DNA from: an uncultured Oscillospiraceae bacterium
GTDB lineage: Bacteria; Bacillota; Clostridia; Oscillospirales; Oscillospiraceae
Length of the DNA stretch: 19,343 bases
NCBI GenBank assembly: GCA_934675115.1
Contig: CAKUPH010000040.1
Span: 1 to 19,343, forward strand
Reading direction: 5' to 3'
The position numbers and the translations under genes are program-made. The notes below the pieces were generated by a model. The model saw nothing but the letters and a program-made list of their open reading frames with translations, ran no database searches and was not told where the DNA came from. Shown here piece after piece: positions 1 through 6,409 of the stretch; positions within the stretch are counted from its first letter, which is position 1; each line of letters opens with the position of its first letter.

Positions 1-120
1 GATGAGACCCTTTGTCTCCGGCGTGAGGGGGGTGTGGACGGTGACGATGTCCGCCTGCGCCATCAGCTCGTCCAGCGTCTCGGCGGAAATGCCCAGCGGC
101 TCCATCAGGACGATGTTCAT
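1..120 (-). pseudogene. D-2-hydroxyacid dehydrogenase, 5' part, internally deleted; runs off the window
   Basis: The minus strand reads from an ATG at 120 with a good AGGAGG site 8 bases upstream, through to the window edge. The first residues, MNIVLMEPLGIS, resemble the extreme N-terminus of D-isomer-specific 2-hydroxyacid dehydrogenases. Within about 20 residues the frame passes into ADIVTVHTPLTPETKGLI, which in this family lies in the NAD-binding domain more than 150 residues later. The substrate-domain half and the GxGxxG loop are therefore missing. The reading frame is kept across the join. The likely original enzyme reduces 2-oxoacids or oxidises 2-hydroxyacids with NAD(H). Because the Rossmann loop is absent, I infer the product is non-functional, although transcription and translation signals look intact. 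The gene follows the citrate lyase remnants on the same strand, 43 bases after their stop. The rest lies outside the window, so the 3' state is unknown. Confidence 0.6.
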
Positions 121-163
121 GGTAAAGTCCTCCTAAACTATCAATTTAGAGGTGCGGCGCAGC

Positions 164-483
164 TTACTTGCGGCTGGCCTCTTTTTCTTCGATCTCCTTC
201 TGGCGGGCCAGAATGTTCAGACCGTCGCGGTAGACGGGGATGTCGATCATGCTGCCCATGCGTTGACGCGGACCCACGCCTCGGAGCCGGTAGTGCTCAT
301 CTCCTTGATGTGCTTCTTGACCAGCTGACGGGCGCTTTCCTTCTCAGCGGAGGGCACGGAGTCCTCCAGATCGAGGGTGATGACGCCGTTCTCCATGAGC
401 CTGACCAGCGGCTCGTGGACGGCGAACAGGCCGGAGGCGGCCACCCGGATGTCCTTCAGCCCCTTGGCGGAGATGGCTGCCAT
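164..483 (-). pseudogene. Citrate lyase remnant: CitF-like piece joined to CitE-like pieces
   Basis: Reading from 483 down, KGLKDIRVAASGLFAVHEPL and MENGVIT resemble an internal stretch of the citrate lyase alpha subunit (CitF). This passes directly into LDLEDSVPSAEKESARQLVK and WVRVNA, which resemble the N-terminal part of the beta subunit (CitE/HpcH-type aldolase fold). After VRVNA the frame breaks and stops near 247. In another frame, from 259 to 164, comes GSMIDIPVYRDGLNILARQK, which looks like a CitE C-terminus and ends at a TAA at 164-166. Both subunits are normally several hundred residues, so at least two large deletions and one frame change are needed. There is no ribosome binding site before the ATG at 483, where the sequence abuts an oppositely oriented peptidase remnant. 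Citrate lyase cleaves citrate to acetate and oxaloacetate; no working enzyme is encoded here. Assignment is from recognised motifs, not a search. Confidence 0.55.
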
Positions 484-692
484 GTTTGCCCACAGTCAGG
501 GACTGGACATGGTGGAGCGCCCCGCATTCTCCGCCGACGAGACTCTGACGCTGGAAGAGAATATGTTCTTTGCCGTTCACCCCGCCGCCGTAACGGAGAG
601 CGCGTTCGGCCGCGGCCTGTGACAACTTCCTGGTCACGGCCAACGGCGTGGAGCGGATCACGCAGACGCCCCACGGCGTGCTGTGCTGCTGA
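481..692 (+). pseudogene. M24 peptidase (Xaa-Pro aminopeptidase-like), frameshifted 3' fragment
   Basis: The plus strand encodes GLDMVERPAFSADETLTLEE, then NMFFAVHPAAVTESAFGR. This is the conserved C-terminal part of M24 metallopeptidases of the Xaa-Pro dipeptidase/aminopeptidase kind, with a metal-ligand glutamate expected in the LEENM segment. The frame then hits a stop at 619. Removing one base of the run near 613 restores ACDNFLVTANGVERITQTPH and a natural end at 690-692 (TGA). The segment is therefore a frameshifted 3' end. The upstream catalytic domain is absent and the fragment starts next to the citrate lyase remnant on the other strand. A strong hairpin terminator follows within 9 bases, consistent with this being a true gene end. 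The family cleaves N-terminal residues preceding proline. Confidence 0.65.
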
Positions 693-700
693 GATAACGT

Positions 701-749
701 AAAAGAGCCCCGTTTTTCGACAGAAACAGTCGAAAAACGGGGCTCTTTT
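701..749. terminator. Strong bidirectional rho-independent terminator
   Basis: A perfect 21-base inverted repeat (701-721 and 729-749) with a 7-base loop starts with AAAA and ends with TTTT, so it can act on both strands. It lies 8 bases after the end of the M24 peptidase remnant. Confidence 0.9.
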
Positions 750-832
750 GATTGGAACACGCCGCAAAACGGCGCGGCTCCGGCCACCGGACTTTTTACA
801 TTCTCCCGGTAGACGTTTCCCTCGCCGGATGG

Positions 833-1111
833 TATACTCTCGGTTGACAAGGGCAGACACGGTTTTTCGGGGCTGAAATAACAGCCAGCTTCGTTTTCCT
901 CGTTGCCGGGCGACAGCCCGGCTGCCTCGTCATCCTCGCTGACTGCCGTTTCCGCACCCGAAAAACTCCGAAGGACTTTCCGGCAAGCGATGATGGGGGT
1001 CTGCCAAGGAAGAGGACGACAGTGGGTTGACGCCCACCGAGGACGATAACGCCGTTCAGCGCCCATTAGGGCCGCCGGAAAGCGTATTTGCCCTTGTCAA
1101 TCGAGGGTATA
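833..1111. mobile_element. MITE-like non-autonomous element with TA-ended terminal inverted repeats
   Basis: The left end (from 831) reads TATACTCTCGGTTGACAAGG. The right end, read on the minus strand from 1111, is TATACCCTCGATTGACAAGG, and the match continues through GGCA with few mismatches. The two ends enclose about 280 bases with no convincing coding frame. Inside are hairpins, including a perfect GCCGGGC-GACA-GCCCGGC at 905-922 and GGCTG/CAGCC at 871-886. TA at both tips is what IS630/Tc1-mariner elements produce at their TA target. I therefore infer a miniature element mobilised by such a transposase. No transposase is in the window. The right end lies just upstream of the HAD phosphatase gene and may have altered its promoter. 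Confidence 0.55.
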
Positions 1112-1147
1112 GTAAGAAAAAAGAATTTGACGAAAGGCGGGCTTGCT

Positions 1148-1957
1148 ATGGCTACCTCTGCTCCTATTGATTTTAACGCGAAAAAGGGCTTCATCTGCGA
1201 TATGGACGGCGTGATCTACCACGGGAACCGGATTCTGCCGGGGGTGGCGGAGTTTATCCAGTGGCTCCACGACGAAAACAAGGAGTACCTGTTCCTCACC
1301 AACAACAGCGGCTACACCCCCCGGGAGCTGAACCAGAAGCTGGCGCGGATGGGGCTTGACGTATCGGAGGAGCACTTTTACACCAGCGCGCTGGCCACGG
1401 CGGCCTTCCTCCGGGATCAGGCGCCGGGGTGCTCGGTGTTCGCCATCGGCGAGGCGGGGCTCCTGAACGCCCTGTACGACGCAGGCATCACCATGAACGA
1501 CGTGAATCCCGACTACGTGGTGGTGGGCGAGGGCCGCTCCTATTCGCTGGATACGCTGACCAAGGCGACGAACCTTGTGATGCAGGGGGCGAAGCTCATC
1601 GGCGCGAACTCCGATGTCTCCGGCCCCATTGAAAACGGCATTGCCCCGGCCTGCCGGGCGCTCATCGCCCCCATTGAGATGGCCACGGGCCGTCAGGCAT
1701 ACTTCTGCGGCAAGCCCAACCCGCTGATGATGCGCACCGGCCTGCGGATGCTGCACTGCCACTCCGCCGAGGCGGTGATGGTGGGCGACCGCATGGACAC
1801 CGACGTGATCTCCGGCATGGAGAGCGGCATGGACACAGTGCTGGTGCTCTCCGGCGTGTCCACCCGGGAGACGCTCAAAACCTACGCCTACCGCCCCGGC
1901 ATGGTGCTGGACGGCGTGGGCGACATCGCTGCCATCGCCCGGGCGGGGAAGGGCTGA
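1148..1957 (+). CDS. HAD superfamily IIA phosphatase (NagD-like)
   Basis: This 269-residue protein carries the haloacid dehalogenase motifs in order. CDMDGVIYHGN near residue 17 is motif I, with the nucleophile and acid aspartates 18 and 20. FLTNNSG near residue 50 is motif II. The lysine of GKPNP is motif III, and GDRMDTDV is motif IV, which binds magnesium. The C2-type cap between motifs II and III and the overall length fit subfamily IIA (NagD, PGP or p-nitrophenyl phosphatase-like). The substrate cannot be read from sequence; relatives dephosphorylate UMP, phosphoglycolate and sugar phosphates. The ATG at 1148 was chosen because AAAGG lies about 10 bases upstream. An upstream in-frame TTG at 1088 would start inside the MITE-like terminal repeat and looks artefactual. 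The gene stands alone, between that element and a terminator. Confidence 0.88.
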   Translation: MATSAPIDFNAKKGFICDMDGVIYHGNRILPGVAEFIQWLHDENKEYLFLTNNSGYTPRELNQKLARMGLDVSEEHFYTSALATAAFLRDQAPGCSVFAIGEAGLLNALYDAGITMNDVNPDYVVVGEGRSYSLDTLTKATNLVMQGAKLIGANSDVSGPIENGIAPACRALIAPIEMATGRQAYFCGKPNPLMMRTGLRMLHCHSAEAVMVGDRMDTDVISGMESGMDTVLVLSGVSTRETLKTYAYRPGMVLDGVGDIAAIARAGKG

Positions 1958-2019
1958 AGAGGAAGATTCGCAGACAGAGAACATGCGGAGCACCTGTCGG
2001 CATACACGGAGCGAAAAAC

Positions 2020-2054
2020 AAAAGGGACGCCGGTCACAGACCGGCGTCCCTTTT
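2020..2054. terminator. Rho-independent terminator after the HAD gene
   Basis: A perfect 16-base inverted repeat (2020-2035 and 2039-2054) with a 3-base loop is flanked by A and T runs. It lies about 60 bases after the HAD phosphatase stop and can act in both directions. Confidence 0.88.
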
Positions 2055-2134
2055 CGCCTTTTGGGGATTTACGTCAGGGTGAATTGCACCCGTGCCCGGC
2101 TGGATTGCCGGACAGCAGCCCCGGACCTTAGTTT

Positions 2135-2209
2135 TTACTGCTTCATCCACTCGAGCCCGGGCCAGTCCTCACAGGGGAAGTTCTCCTGCGCCACATATGG
2201 TATGCGCAT
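2135..2209 (-). pseudogene. Short coding remnant ending PCEDWPGLEWMKQ
   Basis: The minus strand from an ATG at 2209 reads MRIPYVAQENFPCEDWPGLE and ends WMKQ-stop. The two tryptophans and lack of bias make it look like the true C-terminus of a protein rather than a chance frame. A stop lies about 20 codons upstream, and there is no ribosome binding site before the ATG. I do not recognise the family. It sits between the HAD terminator and the HNH gene, in a stretch with other signs of non-core DNA. It is most simply a leftover 3' end of a deleted gene. A 24-residue functional peptide is possible but less likely. Confidence 0.35.
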
Positions 2210-2349
2210 AAGCGCAGGGAACACAAGATACTGCGGTCAAGACTTGGGACGCGGGAACGCCGCCCCCGGTGGTGCCGTCTGGGTCCTCAGCCCTGCACTG
2301 GGGGCGGGGGGAAAGCTTCCGGCAAAAGGCTCCGTCCGCTCGTCCATCG

Positions 2350-2410
2350 TATCACAGCGTCAAGGGTAAAGGCTATGCCCGGGCTTGCGCCCGCCCTTGA
2401 CCTGCTGTGA
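2350..2410. repeat. Imperfect inverted repeat upstream of the HNH gene
   Basis: TCACAGCGTCAAGGG is followed after about 28 bases by CCCTTGACCTGCTGTGA, forming a stem of about 15 pairs with a two-base bulge. The loop contains its own GGGC/GCCC pairing. It lies about 45 bases before the HNH start and could form in its leader RNA, or mark an element boundary. No T run follows, so it is not a standard terminator. Confidence 0.5.
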
Positions 2411-2456
2411 TGCGCTGGAGACGCGGGCCGGAAAGGCCCCGGAAAGGATGACGAAC

Positions 2457-2768
2457 ATGAACGCGAACATCAGCAAAGAGACACGGAAACAGGTATACCG
2501 GCGGGACGGCTGGCGCTGTGCCCTCTGTGACAGCACCAGATACATCCAGATACACCACGTGATACCGCGCGGGGAAGGGGGTCCGAATACCGTGCAGAAC
2601 CTCATAACGCTCTGCTCGGACTGTCATGGTTTGGCCCACGGGATGGACCTGCGGGGCTGGGGCGCGAAACCGGAGGACGTGCAGCAGGCAATCGTAGAAT
2701 ACATGGCCGACTTCTACGCCGAACAGGGGACCGTCTGGAATCCGTGGACCCGTCTCCCGCCCCCGTGA
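2457..2768 (+). CDS. Stand-alone HNH endonuclease-like protein
   Basis: This 103-residue protein has the HNH fold signature. CALC near residue 19 and CSDC near residue 55 form a zinc-binding pair of knuckles. Between them lie IHHVIPRGEGGPNTVQNLIT, containing the paired histidines and the asparagine, and then LCSDCH. Such small HNH proteins nick or cut DNA and are common in phages, conjugative elements and near terminases. The start at 2457 gives GGAAAGG with 9-base spacing; the ATG at 2448 would touch the ribosome binding site. Downstream residues (WGAKPEDVQQAIVEYMADFY) form no domain I know. No terminase, integrase or methylase is nearby, so it looks like an orphan, perhaps the last working gene of a degraded element. 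It could also be a cargo gene with a host role. Confidence 0.8.
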   Translation: MNANISKETRKQVYRRDGWRCALCDSTRYIQIHHVIPRGEGGPNTVQNLITLCSDCHGLAHGMDLRGWGAKPEDVQQAIVEYMADFYAEQGTVWNPWTRLPPP

Positions 2769-2900
2769 GGGGCCGGAGCGTGGCAGGTTTCGGGGGAGAG
2801 GGTTACGTCCCGCGCGGCCGTCGGCGCGGGGAAAGAGCGCCCGCGCGGCGGCACTGTCGCGGTCCGTTGGCCCTGCGCAATGCTCGGGCCGTTAGTAGAG

Positions 2901-3164
2901 TTTCGCCGCCGCAGCGGCGAAAGAGATAAAATCTGTTTTCTGCCGCGACATGCGCGTGGCAGAAAACACTTCTCGCCCCGCAAACGCACAAAATGGCCCA
3001 ATGGGGTCCCCACAAGGCTGTCGCCTTGTGGGGAGAGGAGCAGTCCTGACATCCGTGAAGTTTTCCGCTTGCGGGAAACGGAACTTGGTGTCAGGGACTG
3101 CGACGACGTGTGCTGCCGTGGGGTGCAGCTATTTTCGTCGGAAAAGGCTTTGCCTTTTTCGACG
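2901..3164. other. Array of consecutive hairpins (structured noncoding region)
   Basis: Between the HNH gene and dpaA, about 300 bases hold one hairpin after another: 2901-2922 (9 pairs, loop CGCA), 2935-2967 (10 pairs around a GC-rich apex), 3007-3034 (12 perfect pairs, loop TGTC), 3041-3100 (outer stem CAGTCC-TGACA/TGTCA-GGGACTG with an inner GTTTTCCGC/GCGGGAAAC stem), 3112-3129 (5 pairs) and 3136-3164 (13 pairs, loop TTT). No convincing coding frame runs through. The stems differ in sequence but many apices share a GC-NNN(N)-GC pattern. It could be a structured RNA, a cluster of palindromic repeats, or element remains. The sequence shows only the structure potential. Confidence 0.6.
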
Positions 3165-3168
3165 GGGT

Positions 3169-3200
3169 AGGCCCGCGCCATACTCGGCGCGGGCCTTTCT
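3169..3200 (+). terminator. Terminator upstream of dpaA
   Basis: An 11-base perfect stem (AGGCCCGCGCC with its complement, 6-base loop ATACTC) is followed by TTTCTT. It closes the hairpin array and isolates dpaA from upstream transcription. Confidence 0.8.
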
Positions 3201-3210
3201 TGTGACCTCT

Positions 3211-3239
3211 GTCACACCCGACCGCCGGGGGAATACACT
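3211..3239 (+). promoter_or_regulatory. Possible mother-cell sporulation promoter of dpaA
   Basis: GTCACACC (3211-3218) and AATACACT (3232-3239), 13 bases apart, resemble the -35 and -10 elements of SigE/SigK-type promoters (-10 of the CATA family). They lie about 55 bases before dpaA, a gene expressed in the mother cell under SigK in Bacillus subtilis. No vegetative TTGACA/TATAAT pair is visible here. The match is partial. Confidence 0.35.
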
Positions 3240-3294
3240 GGTGTGAGGACGGTGATCCTGCGGCGCGGCGCGCCGGAATATGGGAGGTCATGGG

Positions 3295-4158
3295 ATGGTG
3301 CATGGAAAAAACATCTGGGTCGTGGGCGGTGACCGGCGGCAGGCGGCGCTGACCGGGCTGCTGCGGGACGACGGGAATACGGTACATACCTTCGCACTGG
3401 AGCGGGCGGAGGAAATGGACTGCCAGCGGGATACGGAGGAGATCGGGCTTGCGGACTGCGTGATCCTGCCCCTGCCCGCCGCCGGGGCGGGCGGGACGCT
3501 GAACGCGCCGCTGTCCGGCGGGGAGCACGTTCTCTCCGATCTTCTGGACGAAATGGAGCCGGGGCAGCTTCTGTGCGCCGGCATGGTCGGGGAAGCCCTC
3601 CGGGCCATGGCGGAGGAGCGGGGGCTGGTCCTGCAGGACTATTTCGCCCGGGAGGAGATGGCGGTGTGGAACGCCGTCCCAACGGCGGAGGGGGCCATTC
3701 AGATCGCCATGGAGGAGCTGCCCATCACCATCCACGGCGCCCGGGTTCTGGTGACGGGCTTCGGGCGCATCGGTCGGGCGCTGGCCCTCCGGCTCCGGGG
3801 GCTGGGGGCACATGTGACCGTAGCTGCCCGGCGGCCGGAAGCACGGGCACTGGCCCGGAGCATGGGAGTCCGCGCGGAGGGACTGGACGGCCTTTCCAAG
3901 TGGCTGTGCGGCTATGATCTGGTCATCAACACGATCCCCGCCCCGGTGCTGGGGGTGGAGGAGCTGTCCGCCCTGAAAAAGGGGGCGCTGGTCATCGACG
4001 TCGCCTCCGACCCCGGCGGGGTGGACTTTGAGAGCGCCGGGGCGCTGGGGGTGCGGTGGGTCTGGGCCCGGGGCCTGCCGGGAAAGACGTCCCCGGTCAG
4101 CGCGGGGCGGTACATCGCGGACGCCGTCTATCATATCATGGAAGAGTTAGGAGTGTGA
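3295..4158 (+). CDS. dpaA: Dipicolinate synthase subunit A
   Basis: This 287-residue protein matches DpaA (SpoVFA), the NAD(P)-binding subunit of dipicolinate synthase. That enzyme oxidises the lysine-pathway intermediate (4-hydroxy-tetrahydrodipicolinate/dihydrodipicolinate) to pyridine-2,6-dicarboxylate in the mother cell; the product fills the spore core as its calcium salt. Visible features are an N-terminal WVVGGDRRQ segment typical of the DpaA N-terminal domain and a Rossmann loop VLVTGFGRIGRALALRLRGL in the second half. After it come a basic patch ARRPEAR that could contact the NADP phosphate, and the ending VYHIMEELGV. The start at 3295 has GGGAGG 7 bases upstream; the in-frame ATG at 3280 overlaps that site and is less likely. 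The stop is two bases before dpaB, so the pair is co-transcribed. Length is close to the Bacillus protein (about 297). Confidence 0.93.
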   Translation: MVHGKNIWVVGGDRRQAALTGLLRDDGNTVHTFALERAEEMDCQRDTEEIGLADCVILPLPAAGAGGTLNAPLSGGEHVLSDLLDEMEPGQLLCAGMVGEALRAMAEERGLVLQDYFAREEMAVWNAVPTAEGAIQIAMEELPITIHGARVLVTGFGRIGRALALRLRGLGAHVTVAARRPEARALARSMGVRAEGLDGLSKWLCGYDLVINTIPAPVLGVEELSALKKGALVIDVASDPGGVDFESAGALGVRWVWARGLPGKTSPVSAGRYIADAVYHIMEELGV

Positions 4159-4160
4159 CT

Positions 4161-4742
4161 ATGGAGCAACTGCGTGTGGGCTTTGCGTTCTGCGGCTCCT
4201 TCTGCACGATGATGAAGGCGCTGGACGCGCTGGAGGAAACGGCCAAACGGTATTCCGACATCATTCCCATTGTGTCCGGGACGGTGGCGGACACGGACAC
4301 CCGCTTCGGCGCGGCCCACGACTTCATGCGGGAGATGGAGCGCATCTGCGGCCGCCGGGTCATCGCCACGGTGAAGGATGCGGAGCCCATCGGCCCGAAA
4401 AAGCTGCTGGACATACTGGTCATCTGTCCCTGTACGGGAAACACCATGGCGAAGCTGGCCAACGGCGTGACGGATACCTCCGTCACCATGGCGGCCAAGG
4501 CCCATCTCCGGGGCGGCGGGCCGGTGGTCATCGCCCCGGCCACCAACGACGGCCTCATGGGGTCGGCGGCCAACATCGGGGCGCTGCTGGCCCGGAAGAA
4601 CATTTACTTCGTCCCCTTCGGGCAGGACGACTGCAAGGGAAAGCCCACGTCGCTGGTGGCGGATTTCTCGCTGGTACCTGACGCGGTGGCCGCCGCCGTC
4701 CGGGGAGAGCAGCTCCAGCCGGTGCTGCTGGGGGCAAAATGA
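4161..4742 (+). CDS. dpaB: Dipicolinate synthase subunit B (flavoprotein)
   Basis: This 193-residue protein matches DpaB (SpoVFB), a member of the flavoprotein/HFCD fold family that works with DpaA to make dipicolinic acid during sporulation. The N-terminus VGFAFCGSFCTMMKALDALE is the phosphate-binding start of the fold. The middle CPCTGNTMAKLANGVTDTSV and the later APATNDGLMGSAANIGALL are the conserved flavin-pocket segments. The C-terminal part FGQDDCKGKPTSLVADF is typical of DpaB. Length agrees with the family (about 200). AGGAG lies 7 bases before the ATG and overlaps the end of dpaA, indicating coupled translation. Having both subunits argues that the organism forms true endospores and uses the DpaAB route rather than the electron-transfer flavoprotein route found in some clostridia. 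Confidence 0.95.
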   Translation: MEQLRVGFAFCGSFCTMMKALDALEETAKRYSDIIPIVSGTVADTDTRFGAAHDFMREMERICGRRVIATVKDAEPIGPKKLLDILVICPCTGNTMAKLANGVTDTSVTMAAKAHLRGGGPVVIAPATNDGLMGSAANIGALLARKNIYFVPFGQDDCKGKPTSLVADFSLVPDAVAAAVRGEQLQPVLLGAK

Positions 4743-4745
4743 GGA

Positions 4746-4773
4746 GAGGGCCGCGGCGCGGCCCTCATTTTTT
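4746..4773 (+). terminator. Terminator of the dpaAB operon
   Basis: GAGGGCCGC and its complement pair around a GGC loop, followed by ATTTTTT, starting 4 bases after the dpaB stop. Confidence 0.9.
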
Positions 4774-4839
4774 GCGCAGCTATGGGGATAATGCACGAAC
4801 TTTTCGTATCTTCCGGCGGGAAACGGGCGATTCTCCGCC

Positions 4840-4867
4840 TTGCAAAGGAGGGAAGTTTCTGCGATAA
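4840..4867 (+). promoter_or_regulatory. SigA-type promoter of the MATE gene
   Basis: TTGCAA (4840-4845) and GATAAT (4862-4867) are separated by 16 bases, 40 bases before the MATE start codon. No other gene lies downstream before it. Confidence 0.55.
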
Positions 4868-4906
4868 TAGACAGGCTGCATTTGTACGACAGGAAAGGAA
4901 CGAGAC

Positions 4907-6325
4907 ATGACAAAAACGGAACGCATCACCCTTCCACCGGATCAGGACCGGCGTTTTTTAGGGCTTTTTACCCGGGATAAGCAATTTTACCGCACGTTTT
5001 TCCCCCTGCTGGCCATCATCACCCTCCAGCAGCTGGCGGCGCTGGCGGTGAACATGGCGGACAACATCATGTTGGGCACCTATACGGAGCTCGCCCTGTC
5101 CGGGGCCACGCTGGTGAACCAGATCCAGTTCACCCTCCAGCAGATCGCCGCCGGACTGGGCCGCGGCATCGTGGTGCTGGGCGCTCAGTACTGGGGGCAG
5201 GGCCGGACAGAACCCATTAAGAAGATCATAGCCATCGGCGTGAAGCTCAGTATCGTCATTGGCTTACTGTTCTTTCTGGCAGCAAAGCTGGCCCCGGTGG
5301 GGCTGCTGTCCCTGTTCACCAACGATCAGGCGGTCATCGCCGAGGGCGTCCGGTATCTGAACGTCATCAGCTGGACCTATCTGGTGTTCGTGGCGTCCAA
5401 CTCGCTGATGTACTCCCTCCAGAGCGTGGAGACCGCCTTGGTGGGCACGGTGATGTCCCTGAGCACCATCTGCATCAACGTCTGCCTGAATTACTGCTTT
5501 ATTTACGGCAACTTCGGCGCGCCGGAGCTGGGCGTGGTGGGGGCGGCGGTGGCCACGCTGGTCAGCCGGATCGTAGAGCTGGTCATCATTCTGGTGTACG
5601 TGCTGTGCATCGACAAAAAGCTGAAAATGAAGTTCCGGGAGCTGCTGGACTTTGATAAAAGCTATCTGGGGGACTATGTCAGGACCTCCACGCCGATGTT
5701 CCTCAGCGGCGCGCTCTGGGGGGTGGCGCAGGCGGTGCAGACCGCCGTGCTGGGCCACATCAGCGCCACCGTCATCGCCGCCAACAGCATCGCCAGCGTT
5801 ATCTTCCAGATCTTCGCCGTGGTGGGCATGTCCAGCGCCAACGTGGCCTCCGTCACCATGGGCAAGACCATCGGCGAGGGGCGGCTGAACATGGTGCGGT
5901 CCTACTCCAAGACCATGCAGGCCATTTTCCTCATCATTGGCGTCACCTTCGGCGGGATGATGTTCCTGTTCAAGGACGCCATCGTGGGCATCTACACAGT
6001 GTCGGAGGAGACGAAGGAGCTGGCCCTCAGTTTCCTGACGGTGCTGAGCGTCACCACCGTCGGCTCCTGTTTTGAGTATCCCATAGAGGGCGGCATCATC
6101 GCCGGCGGCGGCGACACCAAGTATGCCGCCATTGTGGACAACCTGTTCATGTGGCTGTACACCATCCCGTCGGCCTGTGTCAGCGCCTTTGTGCTGAAAT
6201 TCCCGCCGGTGGTGACCTTCTGCTTCCTGAAATCGGATCAGATCCTCAAGTGCATCCCCAACTCCATCGTGTGCAACCGCTACCGCTGGGTGCGGGTGCT
6301 CACCCGGACGGAGCCGAAGCAATAA
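4907..6325 (+). CDS. MATE family multidrug/Na+ (or H+) antiporter
   Basis: This 472-residue integral membrane protein has the two-repeat layout of MATE exporters, with about 12 hydrophobic segments beginning near residue 28. Family marks include NMADNIMLGTYTELALSGAT in the first repeat, then ALVGTVMSLSTICINVCLNY and YGNFGAPELGVVGAAVATLV before the second repeat. The equivalent second-repeat segment is FLSGALWGVAQAVQTAVLGH. These pumps export cationic drugs, dyes or metabolites using a sodium or proton gradient; the substrate is not readable here. The subgroup resembles the NorM/DinF-like clostridial proteins annotated as MATE efflux. AGGAAAGGA lies 7 bases before the ATG. It has its own promoter and terminator, so it is a single-gene unit, unrelated in transcription to dpaAB. 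Confidence 0.92.
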   Translation: MTKTERITLPPDQDRRFLGLFTRDKQFYRTFFPLLAIITLQQLAALAVNMADNIMLGTYTELALSGATLVNQIQFTLQQIAAGLGRGIVVLGAQYWGQGRTEPIKKIIAIGVKLSIVIGLLFFLAAKLAPVGLLSLFTNDQAVIAEGVRYLNVISWTYLVFVASNSLMYSLQSVETALVGTVMSLSTICINVCLNYCFIYGNFGAPELGVVGAAVATLVSRIVELVIILVYVLCIDKKLKMKFRELLDFDKSYLGDYVRTSTPMFLSGALWGVAQAVQTAVLGHISATVIAANSIASVIFQIFAVVGMSSANVASVTMGKTIGEGRLNMVRSYSKTMQAIFLIIGVTFGGMMFLFKDAIVGIYTVSEETKELALSFLTVLSVTTVGSCFEYPIEGGIIAGGGDTKYAAIVDNLFMWLYTIPSACVSAFVLKFPPVVTFCFLKSDQILKCIPNSIVCNRYRWVRVLTRTEPKQ

Positions 6326-6344
6326 ACGACTTCCCCAAAACAGC

Positions 6345-6380
6345 AAAGCCCCCGCCGGAAGTACTTCCGGCGGGGGCTTT
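6345..6380. terminator. Bidirectional terminator between convergent genes
   Basis: An 18-base perfect inverted repeat, AAAGCCCCCGCCGGAAGT and its complement, has no unpaired loop in the sequence. A and T ends let it serve both the MATE gene (+) and the flavoprotein gene (-), which converge here. Confidence 0.9.
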
Positions 6381-6409
6381 CTCATGTGTTATGGAAGTTT
6401 GGAAGCGGC

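Noticed and set aside
344..1066. 240-codon minus-strand frame across the terminator and MITE-like element
   Set aside because: It crosses a perfect terminator and two unrelated remnants, and no domain is recognisable.
1088..1147. Upstream TTG start for the HAD gene
   Set aside because: It lies in the terminal inverted repeat, has no ribosome binding site and adds residues unlike the family.
2901..3200. CRISPR array
   Set aside because: The hairpins differ in sequence and there are no regularly spaced identical repeats.
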